The position numbers and the translations under genes are program-made. Below are positions 25,850 through 33,742 of a stretch of 64,000 bases of DNA, piece by piece. The notes under the pieces are model-generated. The model did no database searches. It saw only the letters and a list, made by a program, of their open reading frames with translations, and had not been told where the DNA came from. The stretch covers positions 496,001 to 560,000 of the forward strand of contig CBDFHW010000012.1 of NCBI GenBank assembly GCA_965247815.1, written 5' to 3'. The DNA is from CBDAQA01 sp965247815. GTDB lineage: Bacteria; Planctomycetota; Phycisphaerae; Tepidisphaerales; Tepidisphaeraceae. Every line of letters begins with the position of its first letter. Within the stretch, counting starts at the first letter, position 1.

Positions 25850-27157
25850 TTACCCCACCGGGTTGATGACCATTCCCGTCGCCAATTTCGGGAAAAAATA
25901 CGTGCTCTTCTGCGGCATCAGTTCCTGGTGTTGGGCGAGCTGTTCCAGCGCACCCAGTGGGGTGGATTTCAACAGGAAAGCGATCTGCGATTTGCTGCCG
26001 TCGGTCTTCGTAACGACCTCGGATGCGTCGGCGGTGTACTGCTTGGTCAGCTCTTTACCGCCGGCGAAGTTCGGCTGGATGATTTCGTCGAGCAGATATC
26101 GCTGCAGAATCGCCACGTCGAGCCGGCGTGACGCGTCGCTGAGGGTGGGTTCGAGCGGTTGCAACACGTCGGGGTTTTTGCACGTCATCTGGTACAGCTT
26201 GCGGGACCGGCCGTCGTACAGCCCGAACGTGTGGGCCGGCTGCATGGGCAGCGTGATGTCGACGTAATCCGCTACTTTTTCGGGTGAAATAGGCGTTTCG
26301 GTGACGTCGAATACCGACGACACGGCCGCGGCGAACGCGGCGATGTTGAACGACTCGATGTTCCCGATCAGGCGATGGGTCGGCAGAATCAGCAGCCCGT
26401 CGTCCTGCATGCCGACCAGCACGAACATGCAGAAGTTCGCCGGGTGGTTGGGCGCGAGCGGCCCGCCGTTCTGCTTTTCCAGTTCCTGTTTGTAGGTCAA
26501 GGCGGTGGTGTAACGGTGGTGCCCGTCGGCGATATAGATCGGTTTGCGGCCGAGGAAATCCATGGCCTGCCGTTCGATGTCGGCGTCGTGGACTGTCCAC
26601 AGGTCGTTTTTGACGCCGTTGGTGGTGGCGGTGAACTCGGGGCGACCGAGATTGGTGTAGACCAGATTGGCGACTTCGTGCCGGGAGTCGCTGTACAGGC
26701 CGAAGATCGGGGATAGCTGCGCGTGGGTGGCCCGCATCAGTTTGAGCCGGTCTTCGATCGCCTCGCGGTAGGTTTTTTCGTGGGGGACGACGTGCCCTTC
26801 CCCGAAGGCCGAGATCTTCACGGTCGCGAAAAACCCCCGGCGGTGGTAGGTCCGGCCGTTGTGGTCGAAGCTTTGAGTGTACGGATAAATCGACGGCCGG
26901 GGGGATTTCTCCAGGATCTTGGACGTGATCCACGACTGCAAAGTGGTGTTCGCCTTTGCATACACCTCGTCGGGCCCGACGGCCTTGGGAGGCAGGTACG
27001 GCAAGTCCACCGTCACGATATTATTCGGGTGCCTGGCCTGCAGGGCGGCTTTGCTCTTTTCGTCCAGAACGTCGAACGGGGGGGCGACCAGCGCGGACAA
27101 GTCCGGGCCCAGTGACTTGGCGAAATGTAACCCCGCGAACGGTCGAATCTGCGGCAA
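25850..27157 (-). CDS. DUF1015 family protein
   Basis: A 435-residue cytoplasmic protein of the DUF1015 family, whose reaction is unknown. Typical blocks are PQIRPFAGLHFAK at the start, ALVAPPFDVLDEKSKAALQA, YPYTQSFDHNGRTYHRRGFF, VVPHEKTYREAIEDRLKLMR, IYIADGHHRYTTALTYKQEL and FCMFVLVGMQDDGLLILPTH. The ADGHHRY block is the strongest family mark. I place the start at TTG 27157, because GGAG lies 5 bases before it and the conserved region begins at once. An upstream in-frame start at 27205 would add 16 residues without similarity. Confidence 0.9.
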   Translation of the reverse strand: MPQIRPFAGLHFAKSLGPDLSALVAPPFDVLDEKSKAALQARHPNNIVTVDLPYLPPKAVGPDEVYAKANTTLQSWITSKILEKSPRPSIYPYTQSFDHNGRTYHRRGFFATVKISAFGEGHVVPHEKTYREAIEDRLKLMRATHAQLSPIFGLYSDSRHEVANLVYTNLGRPEFTATTNGVKNDLWTVHDADIERQAMDFLGRKPIYIADGHHRYTTALTYKQELEKQNGGPLAPNHPANFCMFVLVGMQDDGLLILPTHRLIGNIESFNIAAFAAAVSSVFDVTETPISPEKVADYVDITLPMQPAHTFGLYDGRSRKLYQMTCKNPDVLQPLEPTLSDASRRLDVAILQRYLLDEIIQPNFAGGKELTKQYTADASEVVTKTDGSKSQIAFLLKSTPLGALEQLAQHQELMPQKSTYFFPKLATGMVINPVG

Positions 27158-27412
27158 AATAAGCTCCTGGTGTAGGTCCCCGGATAATCGGGCCGTGCCG
27201 GGCAAAGATCAAGGTCGCAGAATCGGCCAAATATCACATTTAATCCTTGCTACCGCTCACACGAACGTGATACCTTTACCAATGCGGGTCGCGTCAGCAC
27301 CATTCCCATCCTGCCCCGGTCGTACCGCCCCGCGTCGTGTCTCCGCCCATTCTGGTTGGCTACCGGCTGGGCCCGAACGAGGAACGCTCTGTACCAGAGC
27401 ACGGAGGTCGTT

Positions 27413-27622
27413 ATGCGAATGCCTCACGTCGATGACCGCGTCGTCTTAATCCAGGATATTCCGGAACTCGAACTCACCAAAGGCGAGCACGGCGTCGTCC
27501 GGAGCATGTGGTGCGCGCCATATATGGCGTTCGAGGTGGAGTTCCATCCGCCCGGTCGCGATTTCCAAACCCGGTGCCTGCTCGCCGCCGAGCAGGTCTG
27601 CCTGGAAGACGAACCGGCTTGA
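27413..27622 (+). CDS. Small DUF4926-like protein
   Basis: A 69-residue protein preceded by GGAGG 7 bases before ATG 27413. HVDDRVVLIQDIPELELTKG, then EHGVVRSMW and FEVEFHPPG follow the DUF4926 pattern of a short SH3-like beta barrel (VVL..DLPE.GL..GD.GTVV, then FEVEF). Such proteins are often near toxin-antitoxin or nuclease genes; none is adjacent here. It lies between the divergent DUF1015 gene and a lipoprotein gene. Role unknown. Confidence 0.7.
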   Translation: MRMPHVDDRVVLIQDIPELELTKGEHGVVRSMWCAPYMAFEVEFHPPGRDFQTRCLLAAEQVCLEDEPA

Positions 27623-27794
27623 AACAAGCCGGATTTAAGCCGATTACCCGACATCCCTGGGCCGCCGGCACCCGGAGCGTGCCCGGTCGCCTTGTGCGCT
27701 GCGGCTGCGTATCTTGACACACACCCGCGCCGTCGTAGTCTTCAATCCTAAATCGCGGTGACATTCGTGCGTTGGCATCGAGCGGGACATTTCT

Positions 27795-28187
27795 ATGACA
27801 TGGTTGAAGTCGATGTTGGTTCTGGCCCCCCTGCTGGCGACGGTCGGTTGTCATGGCAGTGACCCGCAGCAGGTCGCGCCCGACAAGTTTCGGCCGCAGC
27901 AGGTGAACATTCAGCCGAGCCTCCGCGACGAAATCGATTTCAGCCCGGTCATGACCGACTACAAGTCGGGCAACCTGCACGTCGAAGTGCCCGTGCGGGC
28001 CACGACCGATCTGGACATCAACGTCACCTACCACTTCATCTATTTCGACGACAGCCATAAACCGATCGAGCCCGCGACCGGCACCGAGACCACGCTGCTC
28101 CGATCGAACCAGTTCGAAATCATCTCCGGCACCGCCCCGACCTCGCAGGCCCGTGATTTTCAGCTCGATATCCGGATCGCGAAGTAA
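27795..28187 (+). CDS. YcfL-like lipoprotein (DUF1425)
   Basis: A 130-residue lipoprotein. The signal peptide ends in the lipobox LATVGC, with Cys19 as the lipidated residue. The mature domain (NLHVEVPVRATTDLDINVTY, HFIYFDDSHKPIEP) matches the beta-sandwich DUF1425/YcfL family. In enterobacteria ycfL lies beside lpoB, which encodes an activator of peptidoglycan synthesis. No such neighbour is seen here. It is followed by a dispersed repeat. Confidence 0.82.
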   Translation: MTWLKSMLVLAPLLATVGCHGSDPQQVAPDKFRPQQVNIQPSLRDEIDFSPVMTDYKSGNLHVEVPVRATTDLDINVTYHFIYFDDSHKPIEPATGTETTLLRSNQFEIISGTAPTSQARDFQLDIRIAK

Positions 28188-28225
28188 CACCGTCACGGTC
28201 GCATGCCGAATCGCGCGAGGGTCAC

Positions 28226-28368
28226 TCACCGCCGAGACGCGGAGAAGAGCCGAAATATCCGCTTCCTTGGATTCGAGCGGCGGCTTGTTGAGCCGAAATC
28301 CGTCCGATCAAGACCCTTAAATTTCCTTCTGCTTATCTTCTCCGCGTCTCGGCGTCTCGGCGGTTAAT
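28226..28368. repeat. CACCGCGGAGACGC-family inverted repeat, copy 1
   Basis: TCACCGCCGAGACGCGGAGA at 28226 faces CTTCTCCGCGTCTCGGCGTC and TCGGCGGTTAA at 28338-28368. This is the family whose translation reads ETRRRGDAE. Other copies are at 43257-43401 and, split by IS110, at 48824-48834 plus 50170-50291. Confidence 0.9.
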
Positions 28369-28374
28369 AGCTCT

Positions 28375-29187
28375 TCAAAACCGAAGCGAATCGACCAACG
28401 CGTTCAGATCCTCGACCACAAAGTCCGGCTGCTTTTCTTCGGGCACGAGCGCGAGGTCTTCCCGCCGGGTGACGCCGGTCAGGACCAGCACGCTGGCCAT
28501 GCCCATTCGCCTGGCGCCGGCGATGTCCGATTCGAGATTGTCGCCGATCAACACACAATCACTCGGCGCGACTTTCAGGTGATCGCACAGTTCGGTGAAG
28601 AAGACGGGCTCGGGTTTGCCGCAGAAAATCGGCCGGACATCCGCGGCGTACGCCAGCATCGCGTTGAACGCGCCGCTGCCGAACTCAATGCCGCGGGGGC
28701 TCGGGTAAACCCGGTCGGCGCACACGCCGACCAGTTTCGCGCCCGACCGGAGCAGGCGTAACGCGGCGCGTCGACGGTCTTCCGTTGCGTACACGCTGAC
28801 CGGTGCGGCGGCGAGCACCACGTCGCAGGCGGTGTCGTTCGGTTCGACCCATTCCACGCGGCCGTCCAGCATCGACCGGACCCCTTCAGTGGCCAGACTG
28901 AACACCCGCGGTTTGCGGGTTGGTTCGGCCGGAAAATGTTCCAGCACGTATTCACACGCCGCCGCCGCGGCGGTCCAGATGTGTTCGGCTTTGATGACCA
29001 TCCCCATCTGCGCGAGCCGGAGCGTCAGCTCGGCCGGGCTGCTCGCGCTGTTGGACAGGCAGGCGAAGGTTTGGCCCCGTGCCTGAAGACGACCGACCAA
29101 CCGCGCCGCGCCCGGGAGCGCAGTTTCCTCGTGGTACAAAGTCCCGTCCAGGTCGAGCAGAACGGCGGCATACTTCGATAGGTCCAT
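28375..29187 (-). CDS. HAD-superfamily IIA phosphatase (NagD-like)
   Basis: A 270-residue cytoplasmic phosphatase. Motif I is LLDLDGTLYHEE (Asp nucleophile at 11). The C2 cap of NagD-type enzymes follows (LPGAARLVGRLQARGQTFAC, LSNSASS). Later motifs are FCGKPEPVFF (motif III Lys) and VLIGDNLESDIAGARRMGMA (motif IV acidic pair). The length fits the IIA group (250-280). Substrates in this group range from sugar phosphates and nucleotides to 4-nitrophenyl phosphate, so the natural one is not known. Its 3' end lies 6 bases from a dispersed repeat and its start is 25 bases from another. Confidence 0.9.
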   Translation of the reverse strand: MDLSKYAAVLLDLDGTLYHEETALPGAARLVGRLQARGQTFACLSNSASSPAELTLRLAQMGMVIKAEHIWTAAAAACEYVLEHFPAEPTRKPRVFSLATEGVRSMLDGRVEWVEPNDTACDVVLAAAPVSVYATEDRRRAALRLLRSGAKLVGVCADRVYPSPRGIEFGSGAFNAMLAYAADVRPIFCGKPEPVFFTELCDHLKVAPSDCVLIGDNLESDIAGARRMGMASVLVLTGVTRREDLALVPEEKQPDFVVEDLNALVDSLRF

Positions 29188-29212
29188 CGAAAAAACTTTT
29201 TGAAAGGTTTCA

Positions 29213-29287
29213 GTTTAGCGGTCGCCCCGCCGGGGCACGGTCGACGTGATCTGATGCCGAGAGCGCCCCGTTGGGGCAGCCGCTACA
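29213..29287. repeat. GTTTAGCGG-family palindromic element, copy 3
   Basis: GTTTAGCGGTCGCCCCGCCG faces GCCCCGTTGGGGCAGCCGCT, followed by ACAC. The right arm ends in CCGCTACAC rather than CCGCTAAAC. Its CTA is the stop codon of the minus-strand FG-GAP gene. Confidence 0.9.
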
Positions 29288-31235
29288 CAATAAACCGCGG
29301 GTCGGTTTTCGTGTCGATCGGACCACCGCCGACGGCTACGACCGAATTGGTCACCGGGCCGGCCACCCGAAGCGCGGTGATGTTGTCCGTGCCAAACGCG
29401 AGCGCGGTCTGCACAGGCGTCGCGGCGGCGGTCGGCGCGCTGTTCACCTGCTGCGGCGTAAGCCCCCGGCCTGGGGTGAGCACGGCGAACAGCGTGTACG
29501 TGTGCGGGCCCGACGCTTCGGTCGGGAGTGTGAAGTCGACTCCGACCGATCTCGACGCCCCGCCGATGAGATTCAGCGAAACGCTGTTGATTGATGACAC
29601 GAGCGGGACGGCGGTCGAATCAAAGATGCCGTCGGTCGAGGCGAACAGCCGAACCTCGACCGTGCCGCGGGCCCGGCCCGGGCCCTGATTGGTGATCGCC
29701 AGACTCACCCGGCCGCGGTCGCCCGGGAGGAATACCGGTGGAAAGTGCGAAGCCGTCAGCGTTGGCGTAACGAACGGCGTCGCGTCGGCGGCGGCGACGG
29801 CCGTCTCGAGCACCGGCGGCGAAGCGCTCTCGACATAAGCCGGGTCACCCACGTACCGCGCGGTCAGCGTGTTGACCCCGACCGGCAGCGATGTGCGAAT
29901 TTTCGCGACCCCGGTCGCCGACGGGTGCGCGAGCCCGAGCACTTTGTTGCCGTTGAAAAACTGCACGATGCCTTTCGGCACCGTCTTTCCGAGCGAAACG
30001 GGGGTGACCTGCGCGGTCAACGTCAACGGTCCCTTGGCCTGCACCGGATTTAACTGCGGCGTCAGGCTGATCGTGGTCGAGATCCGCGGTTTGAACACGG
30101 TCTGGTTCAGACTGACCGTGACCTGACTGGCGTTGTAGTCGGCGGTGATGAAGTCGGGCCGGCCGTCGTTGTTCAGATCCGCGACCGCGACATCGACCGG
30201 TGTCTTTGCGGTGTGGAATCCCTTGCGGGGGTTGAACGTGCCGGTGCCGGTACGGGACAGAATGGTGACGTTGTTGTCGTAATTGTTGGCCGTGATGACT
30301 TCGGGCCGGCCGTCGCCGTTGACGTCGGCGACCGTGACCGAGAACGGGAACGCGCCGGCGGCGAATTCCTGGCCGGCGGCGAACGTGCCGTCGCCGTTAT
30401 TTGTGAGCAGACTGATGGACGTGCCGTGCAGGTTGGCGGTGACGATGTCGGGCCGGCCGTCGGCGTTCAGGTCGGCGACCGCAACCGCGCGGGTGGTCGA
30501 ACCGGTGAGGTAGGTTACCGCGGGCAGAAACGTGCCGTCGCCGCGGTTGATCAGGACGTGGGCGTTCCCGAGCACGGGGTTGACGGCAACGATGTCGGGG
30601 TGGGAATCACCGTTGAAGTCGCCGACGGCGATCCCGTCCGGTTCGAGCCCGCCGAACGTTTTGACCGCCGGGGCGAACGTCCCGTCGCCGTTACCAAAGA
30701 AGAGGCTGAGCGAACTGGAGCCCTGGTCGGCGGTGACGACATCGAGCCGGCCGTCGCCGTTGAAGTCGGCGACGGCGATAGACTCCGGGCGGAGGCCGGT
30801 CGCGTAAACGACCTGTGGCTGGAAGGTGCCGTCGCCGACCCCGAGCAGAATGCTGACGTCGTTCGAGGCCGAGTTGGCGACCGCGAGGTCGGGAATGCCG
30901 TCGCCGTTGAAGTCACCGACCGCCAGCGCCTGCGGCTGGTCCCCGACCGGCACGAGCACGCCGGGCGCGAGGGTGCCGTCACCGTTCCCGCCGAAGACGG
31001 AGACCGTCGACGAGCCGAAGTTCGTCGTGACGACGTCAATATTACCGTCGCGGTTCAGGTCAGCGGTGGCCACCGCGCTGGGGTAGGTGCCGGTGGCGTA
31101 TTCGGCAGGCGGGGAAAACATCGTGCGGGAGAGATGCGTTCGCGGTTCGAGCGGTTCGACGACGCGTCGGGCCGGCAGCGGGGTCGACCGCGACCCGACC
31201 GCCGGCCTGTTTTTCCTGTTTCTACGCCGATTCAC
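29283..31235 (-). CDS. FG-GAP/VCBS repeat surface protein with LEPR-XLL start
   Basis: A 650-residue secreted protein. Near the N-terminus it has VVEPLEPRTHLS, the LEPR-XLL motif found on large secreted planctomycete proteins. Residues about 45-360 hold about seven FG-GAP/VCBS repeats (DLNRDGNIDVVTTNFGSSTV, DFNGDGIPDLAVANSASNDV), each with an acidic calcium-binding loop, forming a beta-propeller. An Ig-like domain follows (about 385-475), and then a CARDB-like domain. I prefer GTG 31235, with GGAG 7 bases upstream, over GTG 31271. The stop codon lies in a dispersed repeat. Likely role: surface or extracellular binding. Confidence 0.82.
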   Translation of the reverse strand: MNRRRNRKNRPAVGSRSTPLPARRVVEPLEPRTHLSRTMFSPPAEYATGTYPSAVATADLNRDGNIDVVTTNFGSSTVSVFGGNGDGTLAPGVLVPVGDQPQALAVGDFNGDGIPDLAVANSASNDVSILLGVGDGTFQPQVVYATGLRPESIAVADFNGDGRLDVVTADQGSSSLSLFFGNGDGTFAPAVKTFGGLEPDGIAVGDFNGDSHPDIVAVNPVLGNAHVLINRGDGTFLPAVTYLTGSTTRAVAVADLNADGRPDIVTANLHGTSISLLTNNGDGTFAAGQEFAAGAFPFSVTVADVNGDGRPEVITANNYDNNVTILSRTGTGTFNPRKGFHTAKTPVDVAVADLNNDGRPDFITADYNASQVTVSLNQTVFKPRISTTISLTPQLNPVQAKGPLTLTAQVTPVSLGKTVPKGIVQFFNGNKVLGLAHPSATGVAKIRTSLPVGVNTLTARYVGDPAYVESASPPVLETAVAAADATPFVTPTLTASHFPPVFLPGDRGRVSLAITNQGPGRARGTVEVRLFASTDGIFDSTAVPLVSSINSVSLNLIGGASRSVGVDFTLPTEASGPHTYTLFAVLTPGRGLTPQQVNSAPTAAATPVQTALAFGTDNITALRVAGPVTNSVVAVGGGPIDTKTDPRFIV

Positions 31236-31476
31236 GAAGGCTCCAGCCTGGAAGAAATTGCCGCAGTCCACCGCGACACGCCTGCGGCGGAAGGTTAGCG
31301 GTCCGTGCCGAAGTGTGCAAAGCGAAGACGCCGTTTCCGAGGTGTGCAGCAGAAGCGGGTCGAGCTTGCAAAGAGCCCGGATCTTCGGGGTACTCAGAAC
31401 CGGCGTCCCCGGATAAGAATGAAACTGGTCCTAAACTCGGTCGTTCGATTCGCGTAAACTTCGGGCAGCGAAGGCC

Positions 31477-32085
31477 ATGAAACAGACGACGCTCGCGATT
31501 CTCGCCGGGGGTGCAGGCAGCCGGATGGGGACGCCTAAGGGGAATCTGCGGGTCAATGGCAAACCAATCCTCGACTGGATCTTGGACCGGCTTCAATGGC
31601 CCGGCCCGACGCTGCTTGTGACCGCACCGGGCGTGACGGATCCGCCGGGGCACGAACGGTTCGATCGACAGGCGGTCGACCCGGTCGCGGGGATGGGGCC
31701 GCTCCGCGGCGTGCTGACCGCGCTGGAACATTGCAGCACGGAACGGCTCTGTGTCGGCACCGTCGACATGCCCTGCATCATCCCGGCGATGTTCGACACC
31801 TTGATTGCCGGTCTGAAATCACGACCCTCGGTCGATGGTATCATGTTCCGAACGCGTTTCGCGGGCGGCCCGAACATCGAACCGTTCCCGTCGGCGTTTC
31901 GAACGAGAGCGAAGGACGAACTTGTTCGACGCCTCGGGACAGGCCGGCGGTCCGTGCATGGCCTCTGCGACCAGGAAAGTTACATTGCCACTGAGACTCC
32001 GCCCGCCTGCGGGCCCGTAATGTGGACAAACTTAAACCGGCCCGGTGATCTCGCGGCGGCGCAGGCAGAACTGGACCAACCATGA
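31477..32085 (+). CDS. mobA: MobA-like nucleotidyltransferase
   Basis: A 202-residue protein of the MobA-like group of NTP transferases. MobA links GMP to molybdopterin. The N-terminal pyrophosphorylase motif is LAILAGGAGSRMGTPKGNLR (6-25), with the Lys of the PK pair. GPLRGVLTALEHC and GTVDMPCIIPAMF (acidic metal-binding residue) match MobA. The C-terminal NLNRPGDLAAAQ is a typical ending (N.NTP.D...). No other molybdenum cofactor gene is in the window, so a related cytidylyltransferase role is possible. Its TGA overlaps the ATG of the next gene. Confidence 0.82.
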   Translation: MKQTTLAILAGGAGSRMGTPKGNLRVNGKPILDWILDRLQWPGPTLLVTAPGVTDPPGHERFDRQAVDPVAGMGPLRGVLTALEHCSTERLCVGTVDMPCIIPAMFDTLIAGLKSRPSVDGIMFRTRFAGGPNIEPFPSAFRTRAKDELVRRLGTGRRSVHGLCDQESYIATETPPACGPVMWTNLNRPGDLAAAQAELDQP

Positions 32086-32474
32086 AATTAAGAATCGACG
32101 GAAACAGCGTCCGAATCCGGCTCAGCCGGTCGGAAGTCGCCCGATTGGCAGGAGGCGAACGCATCGAACAGACGACCGAATTTCTTGCCGGGGCGGTGCT
32201 GCGTTCCTCGATAGAACCCGCACGCGATCTGCCGATGACCAAGGCGACGTTCGAAAACACATGCGTCGCTGTCTTCGTTCCAGAGACCGACATAATTCGC
32301 TGGTCGCGATCCGATGAAGTTTCCATTACCGCGGCGCAACCGACGGCTACCGGCGTCGGGCTGAATTTGTTGATTGAAAAAGACTTCGAATGCCTGCACG
32401 GGGACGTCACCGAGAACGCCGATTGTTTTCCGAATCCCCAGAACCCGCGTACACGCGATGTCGGAACTGCGTAG
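32082..32474 (+). CDS. DUF7009-like protein coupled to mobA
   Basis: A 130-residue protein. Its ATG overlaps the mobA stop (ATGA), which indicates translational coupling. The start MKLRIDGNSVRIRLSRSEVA, then RLAGG, is a recognisable small family, named DUF7009 from memory. The region FECLHGDVTENADCFPNP is typical of its end and carries two Cys residues. It is repeatedly seen beside MobA or other cofactor genes, but no reaction is known. The last 12 residues (RTRDVGTA region) may extend beyond the family end. Confidence 0.72.
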   Translation: MKLRIDGNSVRIRLSRSEVARLAGGERIEQTTEFLAGAVLRSSIEPARDLPMTKATFENTCVAVFVPETDIIRWSRSDEVSITAAQPTATGVGLNLLIEKDFECLHGDVTENADCFPNPQNPRTRDVGTA

Positions 32475-32959
32475 GTAGAACCCCTTGCTAGCGATGACGT
32501 CGCGACGCTACGCGGGAATAAATACACCTGGTCGGTCAACATCGACACCGGGACCGGTGCGAATGACTACTTGAATGTCGACAACCTGAAGCTGCTCAAC
32601 AACACCGGAAGCCTCGCGAGCCCGGCGGCGCTGACCAGCGGCGCGACGCTGCTGAGCCATTCACCGGTGCTCTCGGGCGGCCCGCGTTCGAAAGCTCCAT
32701 CACGGCCGCCGACACGTTCACATTTTTTAAGACGGCCGGAATTACCGGGAGTTTCGACAACTTCGTCGACGGCAGCCGGGTGGAAACCACCGACGGGCTC
32801 GGGTCGTTCGTCGCGAACTAAGAAACCGCGGGCAACGGAACGGTCTCGCTGGTGCTGAGTGACTACCAGACCGGGTCGGTCCCCGAACCGACCGCGCTCG
32901 GCATGCTGGCGATCGGCGGCACCGCCCTGCTGGGCAAACGCCGCCGGCGTGCGAAGTAA
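32475..32959 (+). pseudogene. Decayed PEP-CTERM protein, 3' part only
   Basis: Three lesions mark this as a remnant. It has no start: the frame is open from a TAG at 32472. It reads KYTWSVNIDTGTGANDYLNV then DNLKLLNNTGSLASP. Near 32684 one base is missing (GGP then AFESS in another frame). At 32819-32821 an in-frame TAA follows GLGSFVAN. After it the sequence continues as ETAGNGTVSLVLSDYQTG and ends with VPEPTALGMLAIGGTALLGK then RRRRAK. That is a PEP-CTERM sorting signal: PEP box, hydrophobic helix, basic tail. It shows that the genome had or has an exosortase system. Confidence 0.85.
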
Positions 32960-32997
32960 TCCCGGGAACGCCCGGTCGGATCGACTCGATCAAAACG

Positions 32998-33030
32998 CAA
33001 ACCCCCGTCCGGATGCAGGACGGGGGTTTG
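32998..33030 (+). terminator. Hairpin after the PEP-CTERM pseudogene
   Basis: CAAACCCCCGTCC and GGACGGGGGTTTG form a perfect 13-base-pair stem with a 7-base loop, followed by CTGATTTTTGG. The form is that of an intrinsic terminator, with a weak T-run. Confidence 0.7.
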
Positions 33031-33112
33031 CTGATTTTTGGAAATGAACCGGACGAGCAGGCGTGTGATCGTGGCAAAAAATCCGCCGGGACCGAAGTAC
33101 GCCCGGGCTCGA

Positions 33113-33442
33113 TTACATGCTCATTTTGCCTTTGGCCTTGTCCATCATAGCCCGCGCTTCGTCGATCATTTTCTGACCGGTCGTCTGCTCTTCGGGGTTG
33201 CCGTCGACCTTGCCTTTGGCGAGCATTTCCTGGCCCTTTTTAAGCATGTCTTTGGCCTTGTCCATCATCGATTCATTGGCCGGGGCGGCCATGGTCGCGC
33301 CGTTCATGGACGGCATCGTGGTGGCATCGGCGGGGGTCGCAGGTGTCGACTCGGGCATCGGTGCAGACCCTTGATTGTGCGTACAGCCGACGACTCCGAG
33401 GAACAGACCGCAAACCGACGTGGCGAGCATCTTTCGAAACAT
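33113..33442 (-). CDS. Small Met/Lys-rich lipoprotein
   Basis: A 109-residue lipoprotein. ATG 33442 is chosen because AAGGAGAAC precedes it and MFRKMLATSVCGLFLGVVGC is a lipoprotein signal ending in the lipidated Cys20. A Pro/Thr/Ala linker (about 25-45) follows. The rest is a charged amphipathic helix region (MMDKAKDMLKKGQEMLAKGK and KMIDEARAMMDKAKGKMSM), probably a coiled coil. I do not recognise a family; some features recall small envelope lipoproteins. Role unknown. Confidence 0.75.
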   Translation of the reverse strand: MFRKMLATSVCGLFLGVVGCTHNQGSAPMPESTPATPADATTMPSMNGATMAAPANESMMDKAKDMLKKGQEMLAKGKVDGNPEEQTTGQKMIDEARAMMDKAKGKMSM

Positions 33443-33609
33443 GAGTTCTCCTTCACCTGCGAACGGGCAGGCGGACTGAAATGGCAGATCAGCAACCAGC
33501 CCACGGCCGGCGTGCGTCCGGTCGCATTTCAAACGGTTTGGTTGATGAACGCAAGGAATTGTTGTGCCATGACCCGCGAAGGATTTTGATCATGGTTCCT
33601 CGATGAGGC

Positions 33610-33685
33610 GTTTAGCGGCTGTCCCGCAGGGGCGCTTCCGGCGCGAATCACGTCGCCCCGTGCCCCCGCGGGGCGACCGCTAAAC
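33610..33685. repeat. GTTTAGCGG-family palindromic element, copy 4
   Basis: GTTTAGCGGCTGTCCCGCAG faces CCCGCGGGGCGACCGCTAAA. The inner stem pairs CCCGCAGGGG-type and CCCCCGCGGGG-type words. It lies 53 bases from the stop of the minus-strand TPR gene. Confidence 0.9.
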
Positions 33686-33723
33686 GGGTGTCGCATTTGA
33701 AGGTGTTCGGCGCAATGGTCGAC

Positions 33724-33742
33724 GTAAAAACCGCGGTTTTAC
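33724..33742 (-). terminator. Hairpin at the end of the TPR gene
   Basis: GTAAAAACCGCGGTTTTAC is a near-perfect palindrome that overlaps the stop codon of the minus-strand TPR gene. Read on the minus strand it ends in a T-run. A similar AAAACCGCGGTTTT palindrome lies at 59581-59594 upstream of gyrB, so this could also be a repeat. Confidence 0.45.

Noticed and set aside
32571..32858. 95-codon frame as an intact gene
   Set aside because: The second half is out of frame relative to the PEP-CTERM coding signal; the region is better explained as a pseudogene.
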